Numbered from the stretch's first letter, positions 35,692-45,916 are shown. The stretch is 64,000 bases of DNA from Mucilaginibacter polytrichastri (GCF_001911425.1 NZ_MPPL01000001.1:2620784-2684783), one strand, 5' to 3'. Translations and numbers: made by a program. The notes: generated by a model from the sequence alone, not told the origin.

Positions 35692-36780
35692 ATGAGTAAG
35701 CACGGAAGAATTTTAGTAGCCATGAGTGGTGGTGTTGATAGTTCGGTAGCATCGGTGATGCTGCATGAACAGGGCTATGAAGTTATCGGGCTTACCATGA
35801 AAACCTGGGATTATGCCTCAGCTGGCGGTAGCAGCAAGGAAACCGGCTGCTGTAGCCTGGATAGTATTAATGATGCCCGTGCCCTGGCCGTTGGCTATGG
35901 TTTCCCGCATTATATATTGGATATCCGCAGCGAATTTGGCGATTTTGTGATCGATAACTTTGTTGATGAATACCTGGCAGGCCGTACCCCAAACCCATGT
36001 GTTTTATGTAATACCCATATTAAATGGGATGCATTATTAAAACGTGCCGATAAACTGGATTGCGAATTTATTGCCACCGGGCACTATGCCAACATCCGCC
36101 AGCACGATAATGGCCGTTATGTAATATCAAAAGGTAAAGACGAAAATAAAGATCAATCGTACGTGCTTTGGGGTGTATCGCAACAAAACCTGGCGCGTAC
36201 TAAGTTTCCGTTAGGCAGCTTTGCTAAATCAGAGATCCGCCAGATGGCTATGGATATGGGGCAGCTGGAGCTGGCTAATAAAAGCGAGAGCTACGAAATT
36301 TGCTTTGTGCCCGATAATGACTACCGCTCATTTTTACGCCATAAAGTTGAAGACCTTGACGAACGTATAGGCAAAGGTAATTTTGTGCTGGAAGATGGTA
36401 CCGTGGTTGGTAAACACCAGGGTTATCCTTTTTACACCATTGGCCAGCGCAAAGGCTTAGGTATTGCTTTGGGCCATCCTATGTTTGTTACCCGTATTGA
36501 CCCTAACACCAATACTGTAGTATTAGGTACACAAAACGAACTGGAAAAAAAACAAGCCTGGGTTAAGAATTTAAACCTGGTTAAATACGCAAATATTAAT
36601 GAGCCTTTGGAAGCTGTAACCAAAATACGCTACAAAGATGCCGGTGCGCAAAGTACTATACAACAATTTAACGACCACATGAAGGTTGACTTTTTACACA
36701 ACGTATCGGGCATTGCACCGGGGCAGTCGGCTGTGTTTTATGAAGGCAACGACCTGCTTGGCGGTGGTTTCCTGATGTAA
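35692..36780 (+). CDS. mnmA: tRNA-specific 2-thiouridylase
   Basis: A 362-residue MnmA, which thiolates U34 of Lys, Glu and Gln tRNAs with ATP and a sulfur relay. PP-loop SGGVDSS is at about residues 11-17; the first catalytic Cys is in PNPCVLCN and the second in SYEICFVPDN; the conserved GQRKGLGIALGHP tail motif is present. Single gene with a close-by promoter. Confidence 0.97.
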   Translation: MSKHGRILVAMSGGVDSSVASVMLHEQGYEVIGLTMKTWDYASAGGSSKETGCCSLDSINDARALAVGYGFPHYILDIRSEFGDFVIDNFVDEYLAGRTPNPCVLCNTHIKWDALLKRADKLDCEFIATGHYANIRQHDNGRYVISKGKDENKDQSYVLWGVSQQNLARTKFPLGSFAKSEIRQMAMDMGQLELANKSESYEICFVPDNDYRSFLRHKVEDLDERIGKGNFVLEDGTVVGKHQGYPFYTIGQRKGLGIALGHPMFVTRIDPNTNTVVLGTQNELEKKQAWVKNLNLVKYANINEPLEAVTKIRYKDAGAQSTIQQFNDHMKVDFLHNVSGIAPGQSAVFYEGNDLLGGGFLM

Positions 36781-36912
36781 AAAGGATGTCTTATTACAGG
36801 GAGTGCTTACGCCTCCCAGTGGATTACTTTTAGGAATAAAATTTAATTAAAAACACGTATCAAAATTCGTGTTTCATTTTCTTTGTGTTTATTTGCAGAA
36901 AATCGACCATTA

Positions 36913-39240
36913 ATGGCAAAAAATTTACTGATAGTTGAATCACCGGCAAAGGCCAAAACCATAGAAGGATATCTGGGTAAAGACTTCACTGTGAAGTCGA
37001 GCTACGGACACATCCGTGACCTGGTAAAATCTGAAGATGCCATAGATATAGCTCATAACTTTGAACAGAAGTATGAAATACCAGCCGATAAGAAACAAAT
37101 AGTCAGCGAATTAAAGAAACTTGCTAAGGAGGCCGAAATGGTATGGCTAGCATCCGATGAGGACCGTGAGGGGGAAGCGATATCATGGCACCTTTACGAA
37201 ACTTTGGGATTAAAGGAAACCAATACCAAGCGCATTGTTTTCCATGAAATCACAAAGCCGGCCATTATGCGTGCCATTGAAAACCCGCGTACCATTAACT
37301 ACAACCTTGTAAATGCCCAACAGGCACGCCGGGTGTTAGACAGATTGGTAGGTTTCGAACTTTCGCCGGTTTTATGGAAAAAAGTAAAACCATCACTCTC
37401 TGCCGGTCGTGTACAATCTGTAGCCGTAAGGCTGGTTGTTGATCGCGAACGCGAGGTTAATAAGTTCCAGTCAGAAGCTGCATTTCGTGTGGTAGCTATA
37501 TTTGGTAAAGGCCGCGAGGCTTTTAAAGCCGAACTAGGCGAACGTTTTACCAAACAAGAAGACGCTGAAAAGTTTCTACAGGATTGCATTGCTGCCATTT
37601 TTAACATTAAATCGTTAGAAACCAAGCCTGCTAAACGTTCACCTGCTGCCCCATTCACTACGTCTACCCTGCAACAGGAGGCCAGCCGTAAGCTTGGCTT
37701 TTCGGTATCACGTACCATGTCTGTAGCGCAAAAGCTATATGAATCTGGTAAGATCACCTATATGCGTACCGACTCAGTTAATCTGTCTGACACTGCGCTT
37801 AACGCAGCAGCACAGGAGATCAATTCGGCTTATGGTGCGCAATACCATCAGTTAAGAAAATACAAAACCAAATCGGCAAGCGCACAGGAGGCTCACGAAG
37901 CCATCAGGCCAACTTATTTTAATGAGCACACTACCGACGGCGATCCGTCGGAAGTTCGCTTATACGACCTCATATGGAAGCGTGCGATAGCCTCACAAAT
38001 GAGCGAGGCCCAGTTTGAGCGAACTGTAGCCAAAATTGGCATTTCGACCCGCTCCGAAGAGTTGGTTGCCAATGGCGAGGTAATGAAGTTTGATGGTTTC
38101 CTGAAAGTATACCTCGAATCTGTTGATGAGGATGAGGATAGCCAGCAAGACGGCGATAATGCTATATTGCCGCCTTTAACCAAAGGCCAGCAACTGGCAC
38201 TTACAGATATGACGGCTACCGAGCGTTTCTCTCGCCCACCGGCACGTTATACAGAGGCGAGCCTGGTAAAAAAATTAGAAGAATTAGGCATAGGCCGTCC
38301 ATCAACCTACGCCCCTACCATATCTACCATCCAAAACCGCGGTTACGTGGTTAAGGAAGAGCGCGAAGGCAAGCAACGTAATTTTAGAGTTATGACGCTG
38401 AAGAACGGCGCCATCACCAAAGACGAAAAAACCGAAAATACCGGTGCCGAAAAAGGCAAGATGTTCCCTACTGATATTGGTGCTGTGGTAAATGACTTTT
38501 TGGTACAGCACTTTAACGGTATAGTAGATTTTCACTTTACCGCCAACGTAGAAAAGCAGTTTGACGATATTGCCCAGGGATTGGAAGAGTGGACCAAAAT
38601 GATCCGCAAGTTCTACGACCCTTTTCATAAAGAGGTAGAATCGACCATATTAAATGCCGACCGCGCAAGCGGCGAGCGCGAAATTGGGGTACACCCGGTA
38701 TCTGGCAAAAAAATGTCGGTACGTATTGGCCGTTACGGTCCGTTTGTGCAAATAGGCGAAAGCGATGATGAAGAGAAAGTTTACGCCAGCCTGCGTGCAG
38801 GCCAGATGATTGAGACCATCTCTTTAGAAGAAGCACTTGAGCTCTTTAAACTGCCTAAGAAAGCTGGTGTGTTTGAAGAAAAAGACATGACGGTTGCCAT
38901 TGGTAAATTTGGCCCGTATATTCGCCATAATAGTGCATTTTACTCGTTGCCAAAGGGGATTGATCCATTAGAGGTTAGCGAACAACAGGCCATTGACATT
39001 ATTCTCGAAAAACGCAAAAAGGATGCTGAGAAGCTGATGAAAACGTTTGATGAGAACCCGGATATGAAAATATTGAACGGCAGATGGGGCCCGTATATCG
39101 AATTTGGCAAACTAAACGTTAAGATACCTAAAGGCAAAGAGCCGCTTGAACTTACTTATGAAGAGTGCAAGACCCTTGCCGATGCAATGGAAAAAGAGCC
39201 CAAAAAAGCCGGCGCAAAGAAATTTGCAAAGAAGAAATAA
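36913..39240 (+). CDS. topA: DNA topoisomerase I
   Basis: A 775-residue type IA topoisomerase from ATG 36913 (MAKNLLIVESPAKAKTIEGY); an in-frame start at 36883 adds ten unconserved residues and is rejected. TOPRIM acidic motif ASDEDREGEAISWH, active-site Tyr in ITYMRTDSVNLS, and C-terminal glycine-rich topoisomerase repeats (IGRYGPFVQIGE, IGKFGPYIRHN, NGRWGPYIEFG) plus a Lys-rich tail replace the zinc fingers of E. coli TopA. It relaxes negative supercoils. Confidence 0.97.
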   Translation: MAKNLLIVESPAKAKTIEGYLGKDFTVKSSYGHIRDLVKSEDAIDIAHNFEQKYEIPADKKQIVSELKKLAKEAEMVWLASDEDREGEAISWHLYETLGLKETNTKRIVFHEITKPAIMRAIENPRTINYNLVNAQQARRVLDRLVGFELSPVLWKKVKPSLSAGRVQSVAVRLVVDREREVNKFQSEAAFRVVAIFGKGREAFKAELGERFTKQEDAEKFLQDCIAAIFNIKSLETKPAKRSPAAPFTTSTLQQEASRKLGFSVSRTMSVAQKLYESGKITYMRTDSVNLSDTALNAAAQEINSAYGAQYHQLRKYKTKSASAQEAHEAIRPTYFNEHTTDGDPSEVRLYDLIWKRAIASQMSEAQFERTVAKIGISTRSEELVANGEVMKFDGFLKVYLESVDEDEDSQQDGDNAILPPLTKGQQLALTDMTATERFSRPPARYTEASLVKKLEELGIGRPSTYAPTISTIQNRGYVVKEEREGKQRNFRVMTLKNGAITKDEKTENTGAEKGKMFPTDIGAVVNDFLVQHFNGIVDFHFTANVEKQFDDIAQGLEEWTKMIRKFYDPFHKEVESTILNADRASGEREIGVHPVSGKKMSVRIGRYGPFVQIGESDDEEKVYASLRAGQMIETISLEEALELFKLPKKAGVFEEKDMTVAIGKFGPYIRHNSAFYSLPKGIDPLEVSEQQAIDIILEKRKKDAEKLMKTFDENPDMKILNGRWGPYIEFGKLNVKIPKGKEPLELTYEECKTLADAMEKEPKKAGAKKFAKKK

Positions 39241-39274
39241 AGCATACAAAAAGACGGTTGTCTTACCAAAATAA

Positions 39275-39310
39275 AATCGTCATTGCTTTATGCTGCAATG
39301 GCGATTTTTT
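39275..39310 (+). terminator. terminator after topA
   Basis: AATCGTCATTGC / GCAATGGCGATT stem (one G-T pair, 8-nt loop) followed by six T. Confidence 0.85.
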
Positions 39311-39381
39311 AATTTAACGGCCTGGTAATAGTTAATAACAGGCCCATTAATAAACTAATAAACGGCGCAAGCCGTAAGCGT

Positions 39382-39786
39382 ATGAAAAAAGATTTGCCCA
39401 ATAACATTGTACAAGATATAGCCATTGGTGTGGCGCTGGAAAAAGAATCTGCCGAAAGTAAGATCTGGTATGTTTACGTAATTAACCTTAAAAATGAACC
39501 TATAGAAAATGTACTGATCACTTCGAAGGGGTATGGCGAAAAAAATGGTGAGCAGGTGAAAACCTCTGTGCTTCGCCATATGCTGCCAACGATAGAAGGC
39601 GGAGCTTTTGCGCTGATAGAACCCATTGATGAGGCAACTTTTGGCCTTACCAATGAGTACTGGCTAAGCTATTATATCGGTAAGGAAATCTTCGATAAGA
39701 AATTCATCTTCCTGCCAGAAAGTATCGTAGAATCTAACTTTATCCGCCTGCCTGTATTGAATAAGCCGGGTGTGATGATTAAGTAG
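39382..39786 (+). CDS. conserved hypothetical protein
   Basis: A 134-residue soluble protein I do not recognise as a named family. It has no signal, no membrane segment and no Cys. The sequence reads as a beta-rich domain (WYVYVINLKNEPIENVLIT, FALIEPIDEATFGLTNEYW). It is a single gene between the topA terminator and a convergent glycosyltransferase gene. Confidence 0.65.
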   Translation: MKKDLPNNIVQDIAIGVALEKESAESKIWYVYVINLKNEPIENVLITSKGYGEKNGEQVKTSVLRHMLPTIEGGAFALIEPIDEATFGLTNEYWLSYYIGKEIFDKKFIFLPESIVESNFIRLPVLNKPGVMIK

Positions 39787-39791
39787 TTTGG

Positions 39792-39864
39792 TTGTCTATT
39801 ATCAGTTGTCTGTTGTCAGTGCCTTACAATTATATATTATGTGCCGACAACTGATAACAGACAA
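39792..39864. repeat. inverted repeat between convergent genes
   Basis: 19-bp arms (39792-39810 and 39846-39864) with one mismatch; the word TTATCAGTTGTC is on both, inverted, and CTGTTGTCAGT repeats the theme in direct orientation. It may work as a two-way transcription end or be a dispersed repeat. Confidence 0.55.
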
Positions 39865-39873
39865 CCGACAACT

Positions 39874-40599
39874 TTATTTAGCTTTAAACAACCCGTATTT
39901 CAGAATACAGTATATAGCCCTTACACCATCCTTCCAGCCAATCTTTTTACCTTCTTCGTAAGTACGGCCATAATATGATATCCCTACCTCATACAATCGC
40001 AGTTTAGGCACACGCGATAGCTTAATGGTTACCTCGGGTTCAAAACCAAAGCGTTGTTCTGTTAATTGGATAGACTGAATTAATTTGGTATCGAACAATT
40101 TATAGCAGGTTTCCATATCCGTAAGGTTCATATTAGCGAACATATTGGAGGCAAAAGTTAACCAGCGGTTACCTATTGTGTGCCAAAAAAACAAGATGCG
40201 GTGCGGATTGCTCCCCATAAAACGCGAGCCATAAACAACGTCGGCAAAGCCGTTACAAATAGGTTTCAGCATGTCATTATATTCATGCGGGTCATACTCC
40301 AAATCGGCATCCTGTATAATCAGGTAATCGCCGGTGGCATGGGCAATACCGGTATGCAGGGCTGCACCTTTACCCTTATTAACTTCGTGCTTATAATACT
40401 GGATATTAAGATCGGGGTTTTGCTGGCGATAATTGTTAATTGCAGCCTCCGTTTCATCTTTAGAACAATCATTAACAATGATCACTTCTTTCTCAATATC
40501 ATCAATTAATTCAACTGCCTTTATCTTATCTAATATTAAATGAATAGTTCGGGCTTCATTATAAGCAGGTATTACAATTGACAACTTGTTTATTTTCAT
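39874..40599 (-). CDS. family 2 glycosyltransferase, dolichyl-phosphate-mannose synthase-like
   Basis: A 241-residue GT-A enzyme: SIVIPAYNEARTI, IIVNDCSKDET, and the metal-binding QDADLEYDP. The domain ends with the FGFEPEVTIKLSR block seen in polyprenyl-phosphate glycosyltransferases. No C-terminal membrane helices, so it is a soluble or peripheral enzyme that probably charges a polyprenyl phosphate with a sugar. A polyprenyl synthetase gene lies 3 kb away but not in the same operon. Confidence 0.9.
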   Translation of the reverse strand: MKINKLSIVIPAYNEARTIHLILDKIKAVELIDDIEKEVIIVNDCSKDETEAAINNYRQQNPDLNIQYYKHEVNKGKGAALHTGIAHATGDYLIIQDADLEYDPHEYNDMLKPICNGFADVVYGSRFMGSNPHRILFFWHTIGNRWLTFASNMFANMNLTDMETCYKLFDTKLIQSIQLTEQRFGFEPEVTIKLSRVPKLRLYEVGISYYGRTYEEGKKIGWKDGVRAIYCILKYGLFKAK

Positions 40600-40795
40600 A
40601 GATATATGTTAATGTACAATTCTGTTTATTGTTAACTATATTATAACAATAATATGGCTGTTAAATTATAAATTTTATGATAAACATGCATATTATCATT
40701 TTTACACATATTTCACCATTTTTCTGGTGCCATATCTGTTGTTACAATTAAGCGCAAAAAACACTAATTTGCATTCATATCATCTAAAAATCCCC

Positions 40796-41494
40796 ATGCT
40801 CGAAAACTACGATCTGCACAACATTATGGTACTTGATATTGAGACTGTTCCGCAATACAGCAGTCACGATGAGTTGCCGCCTGTGATGCAGAAACTATGG
40901 GCAGCCAAAACAAAATATCAGCGTAAGGAAGAAACACCAGAAGATTTTTATACAAATGCAGGCATCCTGGCCGAGTTTGGCAAAATTATTTGCATATCTG
41001 TTGGCATGTATACTACCGGTAACGGGTTCAGAGTAAAATCTTTTTCATCACATAATGAAAAAGATTTGCTGGAAGAATTTGCCACCATGCTCAACGGACG
41101 GAACCCAAGCCTTATTTTATGCGGCCACAATGCCAAAGAATTTGATTTCCCTTATATATGCCGCCGCATGCTGGTTAAAGGCGTAAAAACCCCTGTCCAG
41201 CTTAACCTTAACGGCAAAAAGCCCTGGGAAATTAGCCACTTGGATACGATGGAACTTTGGAAGTGCGGCGATTATAAAAACTACACCTCGCTTAGCCTGT
41301 TGGCAGCCATATTTGATATCCCCACCCCTAAAGATGATATTGACGGCAGTATGGTAGGCCATGTATACTGGGTAGATAATGAATTGGAGCGCATTTGCGC
41401 CTACTGCCAGAAAGATGTAATAGCAACGGCACAATTATTAAAACGTTTCCGGGGAGAAGAGTTAATACCGGAGGAGCTGATTGTTTACGTTTAG
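40796..41494 (+). CDS. predicted 3'-5' exonuclease, PolB-like DEDDy type
   Basis: A 232-residue exonuclease from ATG 40796 (MLENYDLHNIMVLDIETVP). ExoI motif DIET (Asp14, Glu16), ExoII GHNAKEFDFPY and ExoIII YCQKDVIATAQL with the Tyr-Asp pair are all present, so it should be active on nucleic acid 3' ends. It lacks polymerase domains. A longer start at 40727 lies over promoter-like sequence and adds an unconserved stretch. Confidence 0.88.
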   Translation: MLENYDLHNIMVLDIETVPQYSSHDELPPVMQKLWAAKTKYQRKEETPEDFYTNAGILAEFGKIICISVGMYTTGNGFRVKSFSSHNEKDLLEEFATMLNGRNPSLILCGHNAKEFDFPYICRRMLVKGVKTPVQLNLNGKKPWEISHLDTMELWKCGDYKNYTSLSLLAAIFDIPTPKDDIDGSMVGHVYWVDNELERICAYCQKDVIATAQLLKRFRGEELIPEELIVYV

Positions 41495-41598
41495 AAGCAA
41501 GATTAGGTTATGATTCCTGCTATCGATTTACTCATCTTGTCTCTTGTTTTTTGGCTCTTGCTTCTTAATACACTATCTTAGCACAATACATTAGATCA

Positions 41599-43737
41599 AT
41601 GTCTAAAAAGAAAAACAGTAATAATTCTGTTAAACAGGTGCTCACCCAATTGGTACTTGATGTTTTTGAAAAGAACGGCAATGCGCCGCTCAATTATAAG
41701 CAGGTTTCGGCCGCAATCAATGTCAACGACCCTGATTCGAGAGGCATTATATTGGAGATTCTGAAAGATGAAGTTTTTAAAAGCGTAATGAAAGAATCTG
41801 CCCCGGGCAAATTTCAGCTGCTTGAACTAAAAACTTTTGTTGAAGGCAAGGTTGATATGACTGCAGATGGTTCTGCCTTTATTATTACCGACGAGGAAGG
41901 CGAAAGCGATATCTTTATAGCTCCCCGTAAACTACGTAATGCTCTTAATGGCGACCGTGTTAAAATATACGTTTATGCCAAAAGCAAGGGCCGCCGCAAA
42001 GAGGGTGAAGTAATTGAGATTATTAAAAGATTAAAAACCGAGTTTACGGGTATCGTAAAGCTATCAGAAAGGTTTGCCTTTTTTATACCGGACGACCGTA
42101 AGATGCTGCATGATATCTTTATCCCGCTGAATGACCTGAACGGTGCAAAAAATGGTATTAAAGCCATTGCAGAAATAACCGACTGGCCAGCCGAAGCCAA
42201 AAACCCGATGGGCCGAATAAAACAGGTTTTGGGTGCCCAGGGTGAAAACGATACCGAAATGAATGCCATCCTCGCAGAGTATGGTTTCCCGCTATCTTTC
42301 CCCAAAGAGGTTGAAGAAGAGGCAGAGGCGATATCAGACCAGATCTCGAAAGAGGAAATTGCCCTTCGCCGGGATTTTAGAGACACCTTAACCTTTACTA
42401 TCGACCCATTTGATGCCAAGGACTTTGATGATGCCATATCTTTCAAAATACTGGAGAATGGTAACTACGAAGTTGGTGTACACATTGCCGACGTTGCCCA
42501 TTATATTATCCCCGATTCGGCACTGGATAAAGAAGCTTACGACCGTGGTACCTCTGTTTACCTGGTAGATCGTGTGATCCCAATGCTACCCGAGCGTTTA
42601 TCTAACGGCTTATGCTCGCTTCGCCCTAATGAAGATAAGCTGTGCTTTGCAGCAGTTTTTGAGCTGGACGAGAAAGCTAACATTTTGACAGAATGGTTTG
42701 GTAAAACTATTATCCACTCTAACCGTCGCTTCAGCTATGAAGAAGTGCAGGAAGTTATTGAAACCAAAGAAGGAGATTATACCAGCGAAATTTTAAAACT
42801 GAACGAGCTGGCTTATATATTACGTGATCTTAAATTCAAAAACGGCGCCATCAGCTTCGAAACCACCGAGGTTAAATTTAAGCTGGACGAGCGTGGCAAG
42901 CCAACCGGCGTTTATGTAAAAGAGCGTAAAGATGCCCACAAACTGATTGAAGATTTTATGCTGCTGGCCAACCGCAAGGTAGCCGAGTATGTAAGCAAAA
43001 TGGGTAAAGGCAAACACAAATATACCTTTGTATACCGTGCGCACGATACACCAAAGCCCGATGCGCTGGCATCATTCGCCACATTTGCGGCGAGGTTTGG
43101 TTACAAGATTAGTATGCGGTCTGACAAGGAAACGGCTAAATCCCTTAACTACCTCATGAATGATGTGGAGGGCAAAAAAGAGCAGAACGTGCTAACACAA
43201 CTTGCCATCCGGTCTATGGCCAAGGCAATATATACTACCAAGGCTTCCAGCCATTATGGTTTGGCTTTTGATCATTATACACACTTTACCTCCCCTATTC
43301 GCCGTTATCCAGATGTAATGGTGCATCGGTTGCTTTTCAGCTATTTAAATGGCGGGAAGTCGGTTAATGCAGATCATTATGAAGAGTTGTGCAAGCATAG
43401 CTCTGAGATGGAGAAGAAAGCGGCAGATGCAGAACGTTCTTCCGTTAAGTACAAGCAGGCCGAGTACCTGAAAGAGCAGGTTGGCAGCATATTTAACGGC
43501 GTAATTTCGGGCGTTACCGAATGGGGCATGTACGTAGAGATTATCGAAAATAAATGTGAAGGCATGATACGACTGCGCGATATCTCTGACGATTTTTATA
43601 CACTCGACGAAAAAAATTACGCCATTATTGGCCAGCGCAAAAAGAAAGTTTACCAGCTGGGCGATGATGTACGCATCAAGGTTAAATCTGTTGATCTCAC
43701 TAAAAAACAGATTGATTTTTCTTTGGTGATTGATTAG
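41599..43737 (+). CDS. rnr: ribonuclease R
   Basis: A 712-residue RNase II-family exoribonuclease: N-terminal winged-helix part, cold-shock OB domains, RNB catalytic domain with TIDPFDAKDFDDAIS (the Asp cluster) and TKASSHYGLAFDHYTHFTSP, SPIRRYPD, and C-terminal S1 domain (VTEWGMYVEI). It degrades structured RNA 3' to 5'. It is 13 nt upstream of the polyprenyl synthetase gene. Confidence 0.97.
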   Translation: MSKKKNSNNSVKQVLTQLVLDVFEKNGNAPLNYKQVSAAINVNDPDSRGIILEILKDEVFKSVMKESAPGKFQLLELKTFVEGKVDMTADGSAFIITDEEGESDIFIAPRKLRNALNGDRVKIYVYAKSKGRRKEGEVIEIIKRLKTEFTGIVKLSERFAFFIPDDRKMLHDIFIPLNDLNGAKNGIKAIAEITDWPAEAKNPMGRIKQVLGAQGENDTEMNAILAEYGFPLSFPKEVEEEAEAISDQISKEEIALRRDFRDTLTFTIDPFDAKDFDDAISFKILENGNYEVGVHIADVAHYIIPDSALDKEAYDRGTSVYLVDRVIPMLPERLSNGLCSLRPNEDKLCFAAVFELDEKANILTEWFGKTIIHSNRRFSYEEVQEVIETKEGDYTSEILKLNELAYILRDLKFKNGAISFETTEVKFKLDERGKPTGVYVKERKDAHKLIEDFMLLANRKVAEYVSKMGKGKHKYTFVYRAHDTPKPDALASFATFAARFGYKISMRSDKETAKSLNYLMNDVEGKKEQNVLTQLAIRSMAKAIYTTKASSHYGLAFDHYTHFTSPIRRYPDVMVHRLLFSYLNGGKSVNADHYEELCKHSSEMEKKAADAERSSVKYKQAEYLKEQVGSIFNGVISGVTEWGMYVEIIENKCEGMIRLRDISDDFYTLDEKNYAIIGQRKKKVYQLGDDVRIKVKSVDLTKKQIDFSLVID

Positions 43738-43750
43738 GCTACAATATTAT

Positions 43751-44725
43751 ATGACTACATTAAAAGATCTGCAGATCATTATAGACGAGGCAGTCAAAAA
43801 ATTAAACTACCCTGCACACCCGGCAGATTTATACGAGCCGATAACTTATATATTATCCATAGGGGGCAAACGCCTCCGCCCTGCCTTGGTACTCATGGCC
43901 TGCGATTTATTTGGCGGGGATGTACAGGCAGCCATCCCTCCTGCATTGGCTATTGAAGTGTTCCATAACTTTACGCTGATGCATGATGACATTATGGACA
44001 ATGCCCCGCTGCGTCGCGGCCGTGAAACTGTGCACCAGAAATGGAACCAGAATGTAGGTATCCTATCCGGCGATGCCATGCTGGTAGAAGGCTATAAACT
44101 GATGATGGAGGTAGATAACAGTATTCTGCGCCCGGTGCTCGAGATCTTCAATAAAACAGCTACAGCGGTATGTGAAGGCCAGCAAATTGACATGCAGTTT
44201 GAACAGCAAACCGATGTGCAAATCGAAGAATATTTAGAAATGATCCGCCTGAAAACGGCTGTAGTTTTGGGTGGTGCTCTGGAGATTGGTGCATTAATCG
44301 GCGGCGCAAACGCAACCGATGCCGATCTGCTTTATACCTTTGGTGAACAACTGGGTATTGCTTTCCAATTACAGGATGATATCCTCGACGTGTACGGTGA
44401 CCCTGAAAAATTCGGCAAGCAAGTAGGCGGCGATATTATGGCCAACAAAAAAACCTACCTCCTGATACAGGCACTTGAAACTGCAGACGCAATTACTTTA
44501 GCCGAGTTAAACCATTGGCTGTCTCTTAAAAACTTTAACGCACCCGAAAAAGTTGCAGCAATAACAGCTATATACGATAAACTACAAATTAAAGAAAACG
44601 CATTTAAAGCAATGCAAACCTATGCGGATGCATCTTTTAAAGCGTTAGAAGCCATTAACCTGCCCGTGGAGCGTAAACAATATTTGAAAGGATTTGCGGA
44701 CGGATTGTTGAGCCGGGATAATTAA
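43751..44725 (+). CDS. polyprenyl synthetase (trans-isoprenyl diphosphate synthase)
   Basis: A 324-residue enzyme from ATG 43751; an earlier start at 43730 would overlap rnr. First Asp-rich motif MHDDIMD and second QLQDDILDVYGD; GGKRLRPALVL binds substrate. It condenses isopentenyl diphosphate onto an allylic primer (farnesyl, geranylgeranyl or octaprenyl length cannot be set by eye) for quinones or lipid carriers. Co-transcribed with rnr. Confidence 0.95.
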   Translation: MTTLKDLQIIIDEAVKKLNYPAHPADLYEPITYILSIGGKRLRPALVLMACDLFGGDVQAAIPPALAIEVFHNFTLMHDDIMDNAPLRRGRETVHQKWNQNVGILSGDAMLVEGYKLMMEVDNSILRPVLEIFNKTATAVCEGQQIDMQFEQQTDVQIEEYLEMIRLKTAVVLGGALEIGALIGGANATDADLLYTFGEQLGIAFQLQDDILDVYGDPEKFGKQVGGDIMANKKTYLLIQALETADAITLAELNHWLSLKNFNAPEKVAAITAIYDKLQIKENAFKAMQTYADASFKALEAINLPVERKQYLKGFADGLLSRDN

Positions 44726-44731
44726 ATCTAT

Positions 44732-44888
44732 TATAAGAAACTAATATTATTGTCTATACTTTTTTTCTGTTTGGATTAGCAAGTTATGCCCAAAACAATG
44801 TGACAACTACAATTGAACCGGAGCTTCTCAAAACGGTAACCCAATATGTTGCCTATCGGTGTTGTTTTCAAAATTCAAATAAAAGGTA
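44732..44888 (+). pseudogene. remnant of a small secreted-protein gene
   Basis: The bases from 44735 read KKLILLSILFF, then after a frame change in a T7 run (44760-44766) LFGLASYAQNN, together a lipoprotein/secretion-like signal peptide with an AQ cleavage site. The expected ATG is TAT (44732-44734). The second frame continues as VTTTIEPELLKTVTQYVAYR and runs into the antisense of the next gene. Start loss, frameshift and missing 3' end suggest a decayed gene; chance is possible. Confidence 0.4.
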
Positions 44889-45916
44889 TCATTTCAAATT
44901 CTTCACAAAAAACGCAGCCGCCAAATCCCCTACCTGCTTGTGCACCGCATGCCTGTCAACAGATGGATCATCGTTCATAATCATACCGCCATTCTTCTTA
45001 AAGTCCCCAACACCTTCATTCAAGAAAACATAGTGCCCTGCTTTGCCCGGAACTACATAGAGTTTAGAACCCTTTATAAGTCGGTAAAAATGCGCGGTAT
45101 TGGTTTCAACCGGCGCTATACTATCGCTTTGTGCGCTTATAAGGTAAAGCGGTTTGTTAATCCGGCTCACTTGGTTTTCGTTCACAAATCCCTGCCCCAT
45201 CGCCGGGGAAATGGCAAAGAATGCCTTGATCCGCCTATCCATTACGTCTGGGCTCTTCTTATACAATGCTTTGATCTCATCCACTTTAACAACACTCATC
45301 AGGTTTGGAAACTCGGGGACGGTTGTTTCTTTAATACCTTCGGGTGTATGGCTAAATTTTTCAAACGCATCCAAATCAATTCTACCTCCTGCCAAAGCAA
45401 TCACCGTAAAGCCCCCGATAGAAAAACCAGCTGCACCAATGCGGTTAGCATCGATCACAGGCCCGAAATCTCTATCATTCAATAATTGCGTAATGGCGAA
45501 ACTAATGTCCAATGCACGCTCCCATGGTGTTACAAAATCTATAGCTATTTTGTTGTCATAAGTATTGCCAAAATGGTCCACAGCGGCTACGATAAAGCCT
45601 TTCTCAACCAGGGCATCGGCCAACCACTCCAAGGTAACCCGGCCGCCACCTGTGCCGTGCGAGATCATCACTAAGGGCTGTTTTTTTGCAATTTTAAATG
45701 CGCATCGCGGATAAACGGAATATGAACAAAGGGATAAGCATATGAGCTGTCTGCCGCCTTGTAAGCATCATCGGTTGGATACCAAACCTCGGTAACAACA
45801 GGCCGGTTGCGTGTTGCATCATTAAAATTAAAAGTGCGCCTGCCAATGTCAACCTGTTGTGCTGTTACCCATAATGGCGACAACAATGAAACTATGAAGA
45901 TGAGTTTTTTAAGCAT
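44889..45916 (-). pseudogene. exported alpha/beta hydrolase broken by one frameshift
   Basis: Two adjoining frames form one protein. The first (45671-45916) gives a signal peptide MLKKLIFIVSLLSPLWVTAQ and the start of a dienelactone-hydrolase-like enzyme, then stops after KLQKNSP. The second (44889-45671) continues with ISHGTGGGRVTLEWLADAL, nucleophile motif GFSIGG and a C-terminal His (GKAGHYVF). One extra A in the A7 run (T-run 45681-45687) would restore LQKKQPLVMISHGTGGG without a break. The whole would be about 341 residues, a normal length. It may be a true pseudogene, a phase-variable gene, or a homopolymer sequencing error. Confidence 0.85.

Noticed and set aside
44800..45033. 77-codon plus-strand frame as an intact gene
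   Set aside because: Its 5' part is the gene remnant and its 3' half is antisense to the hydrolase; not an intact gene.
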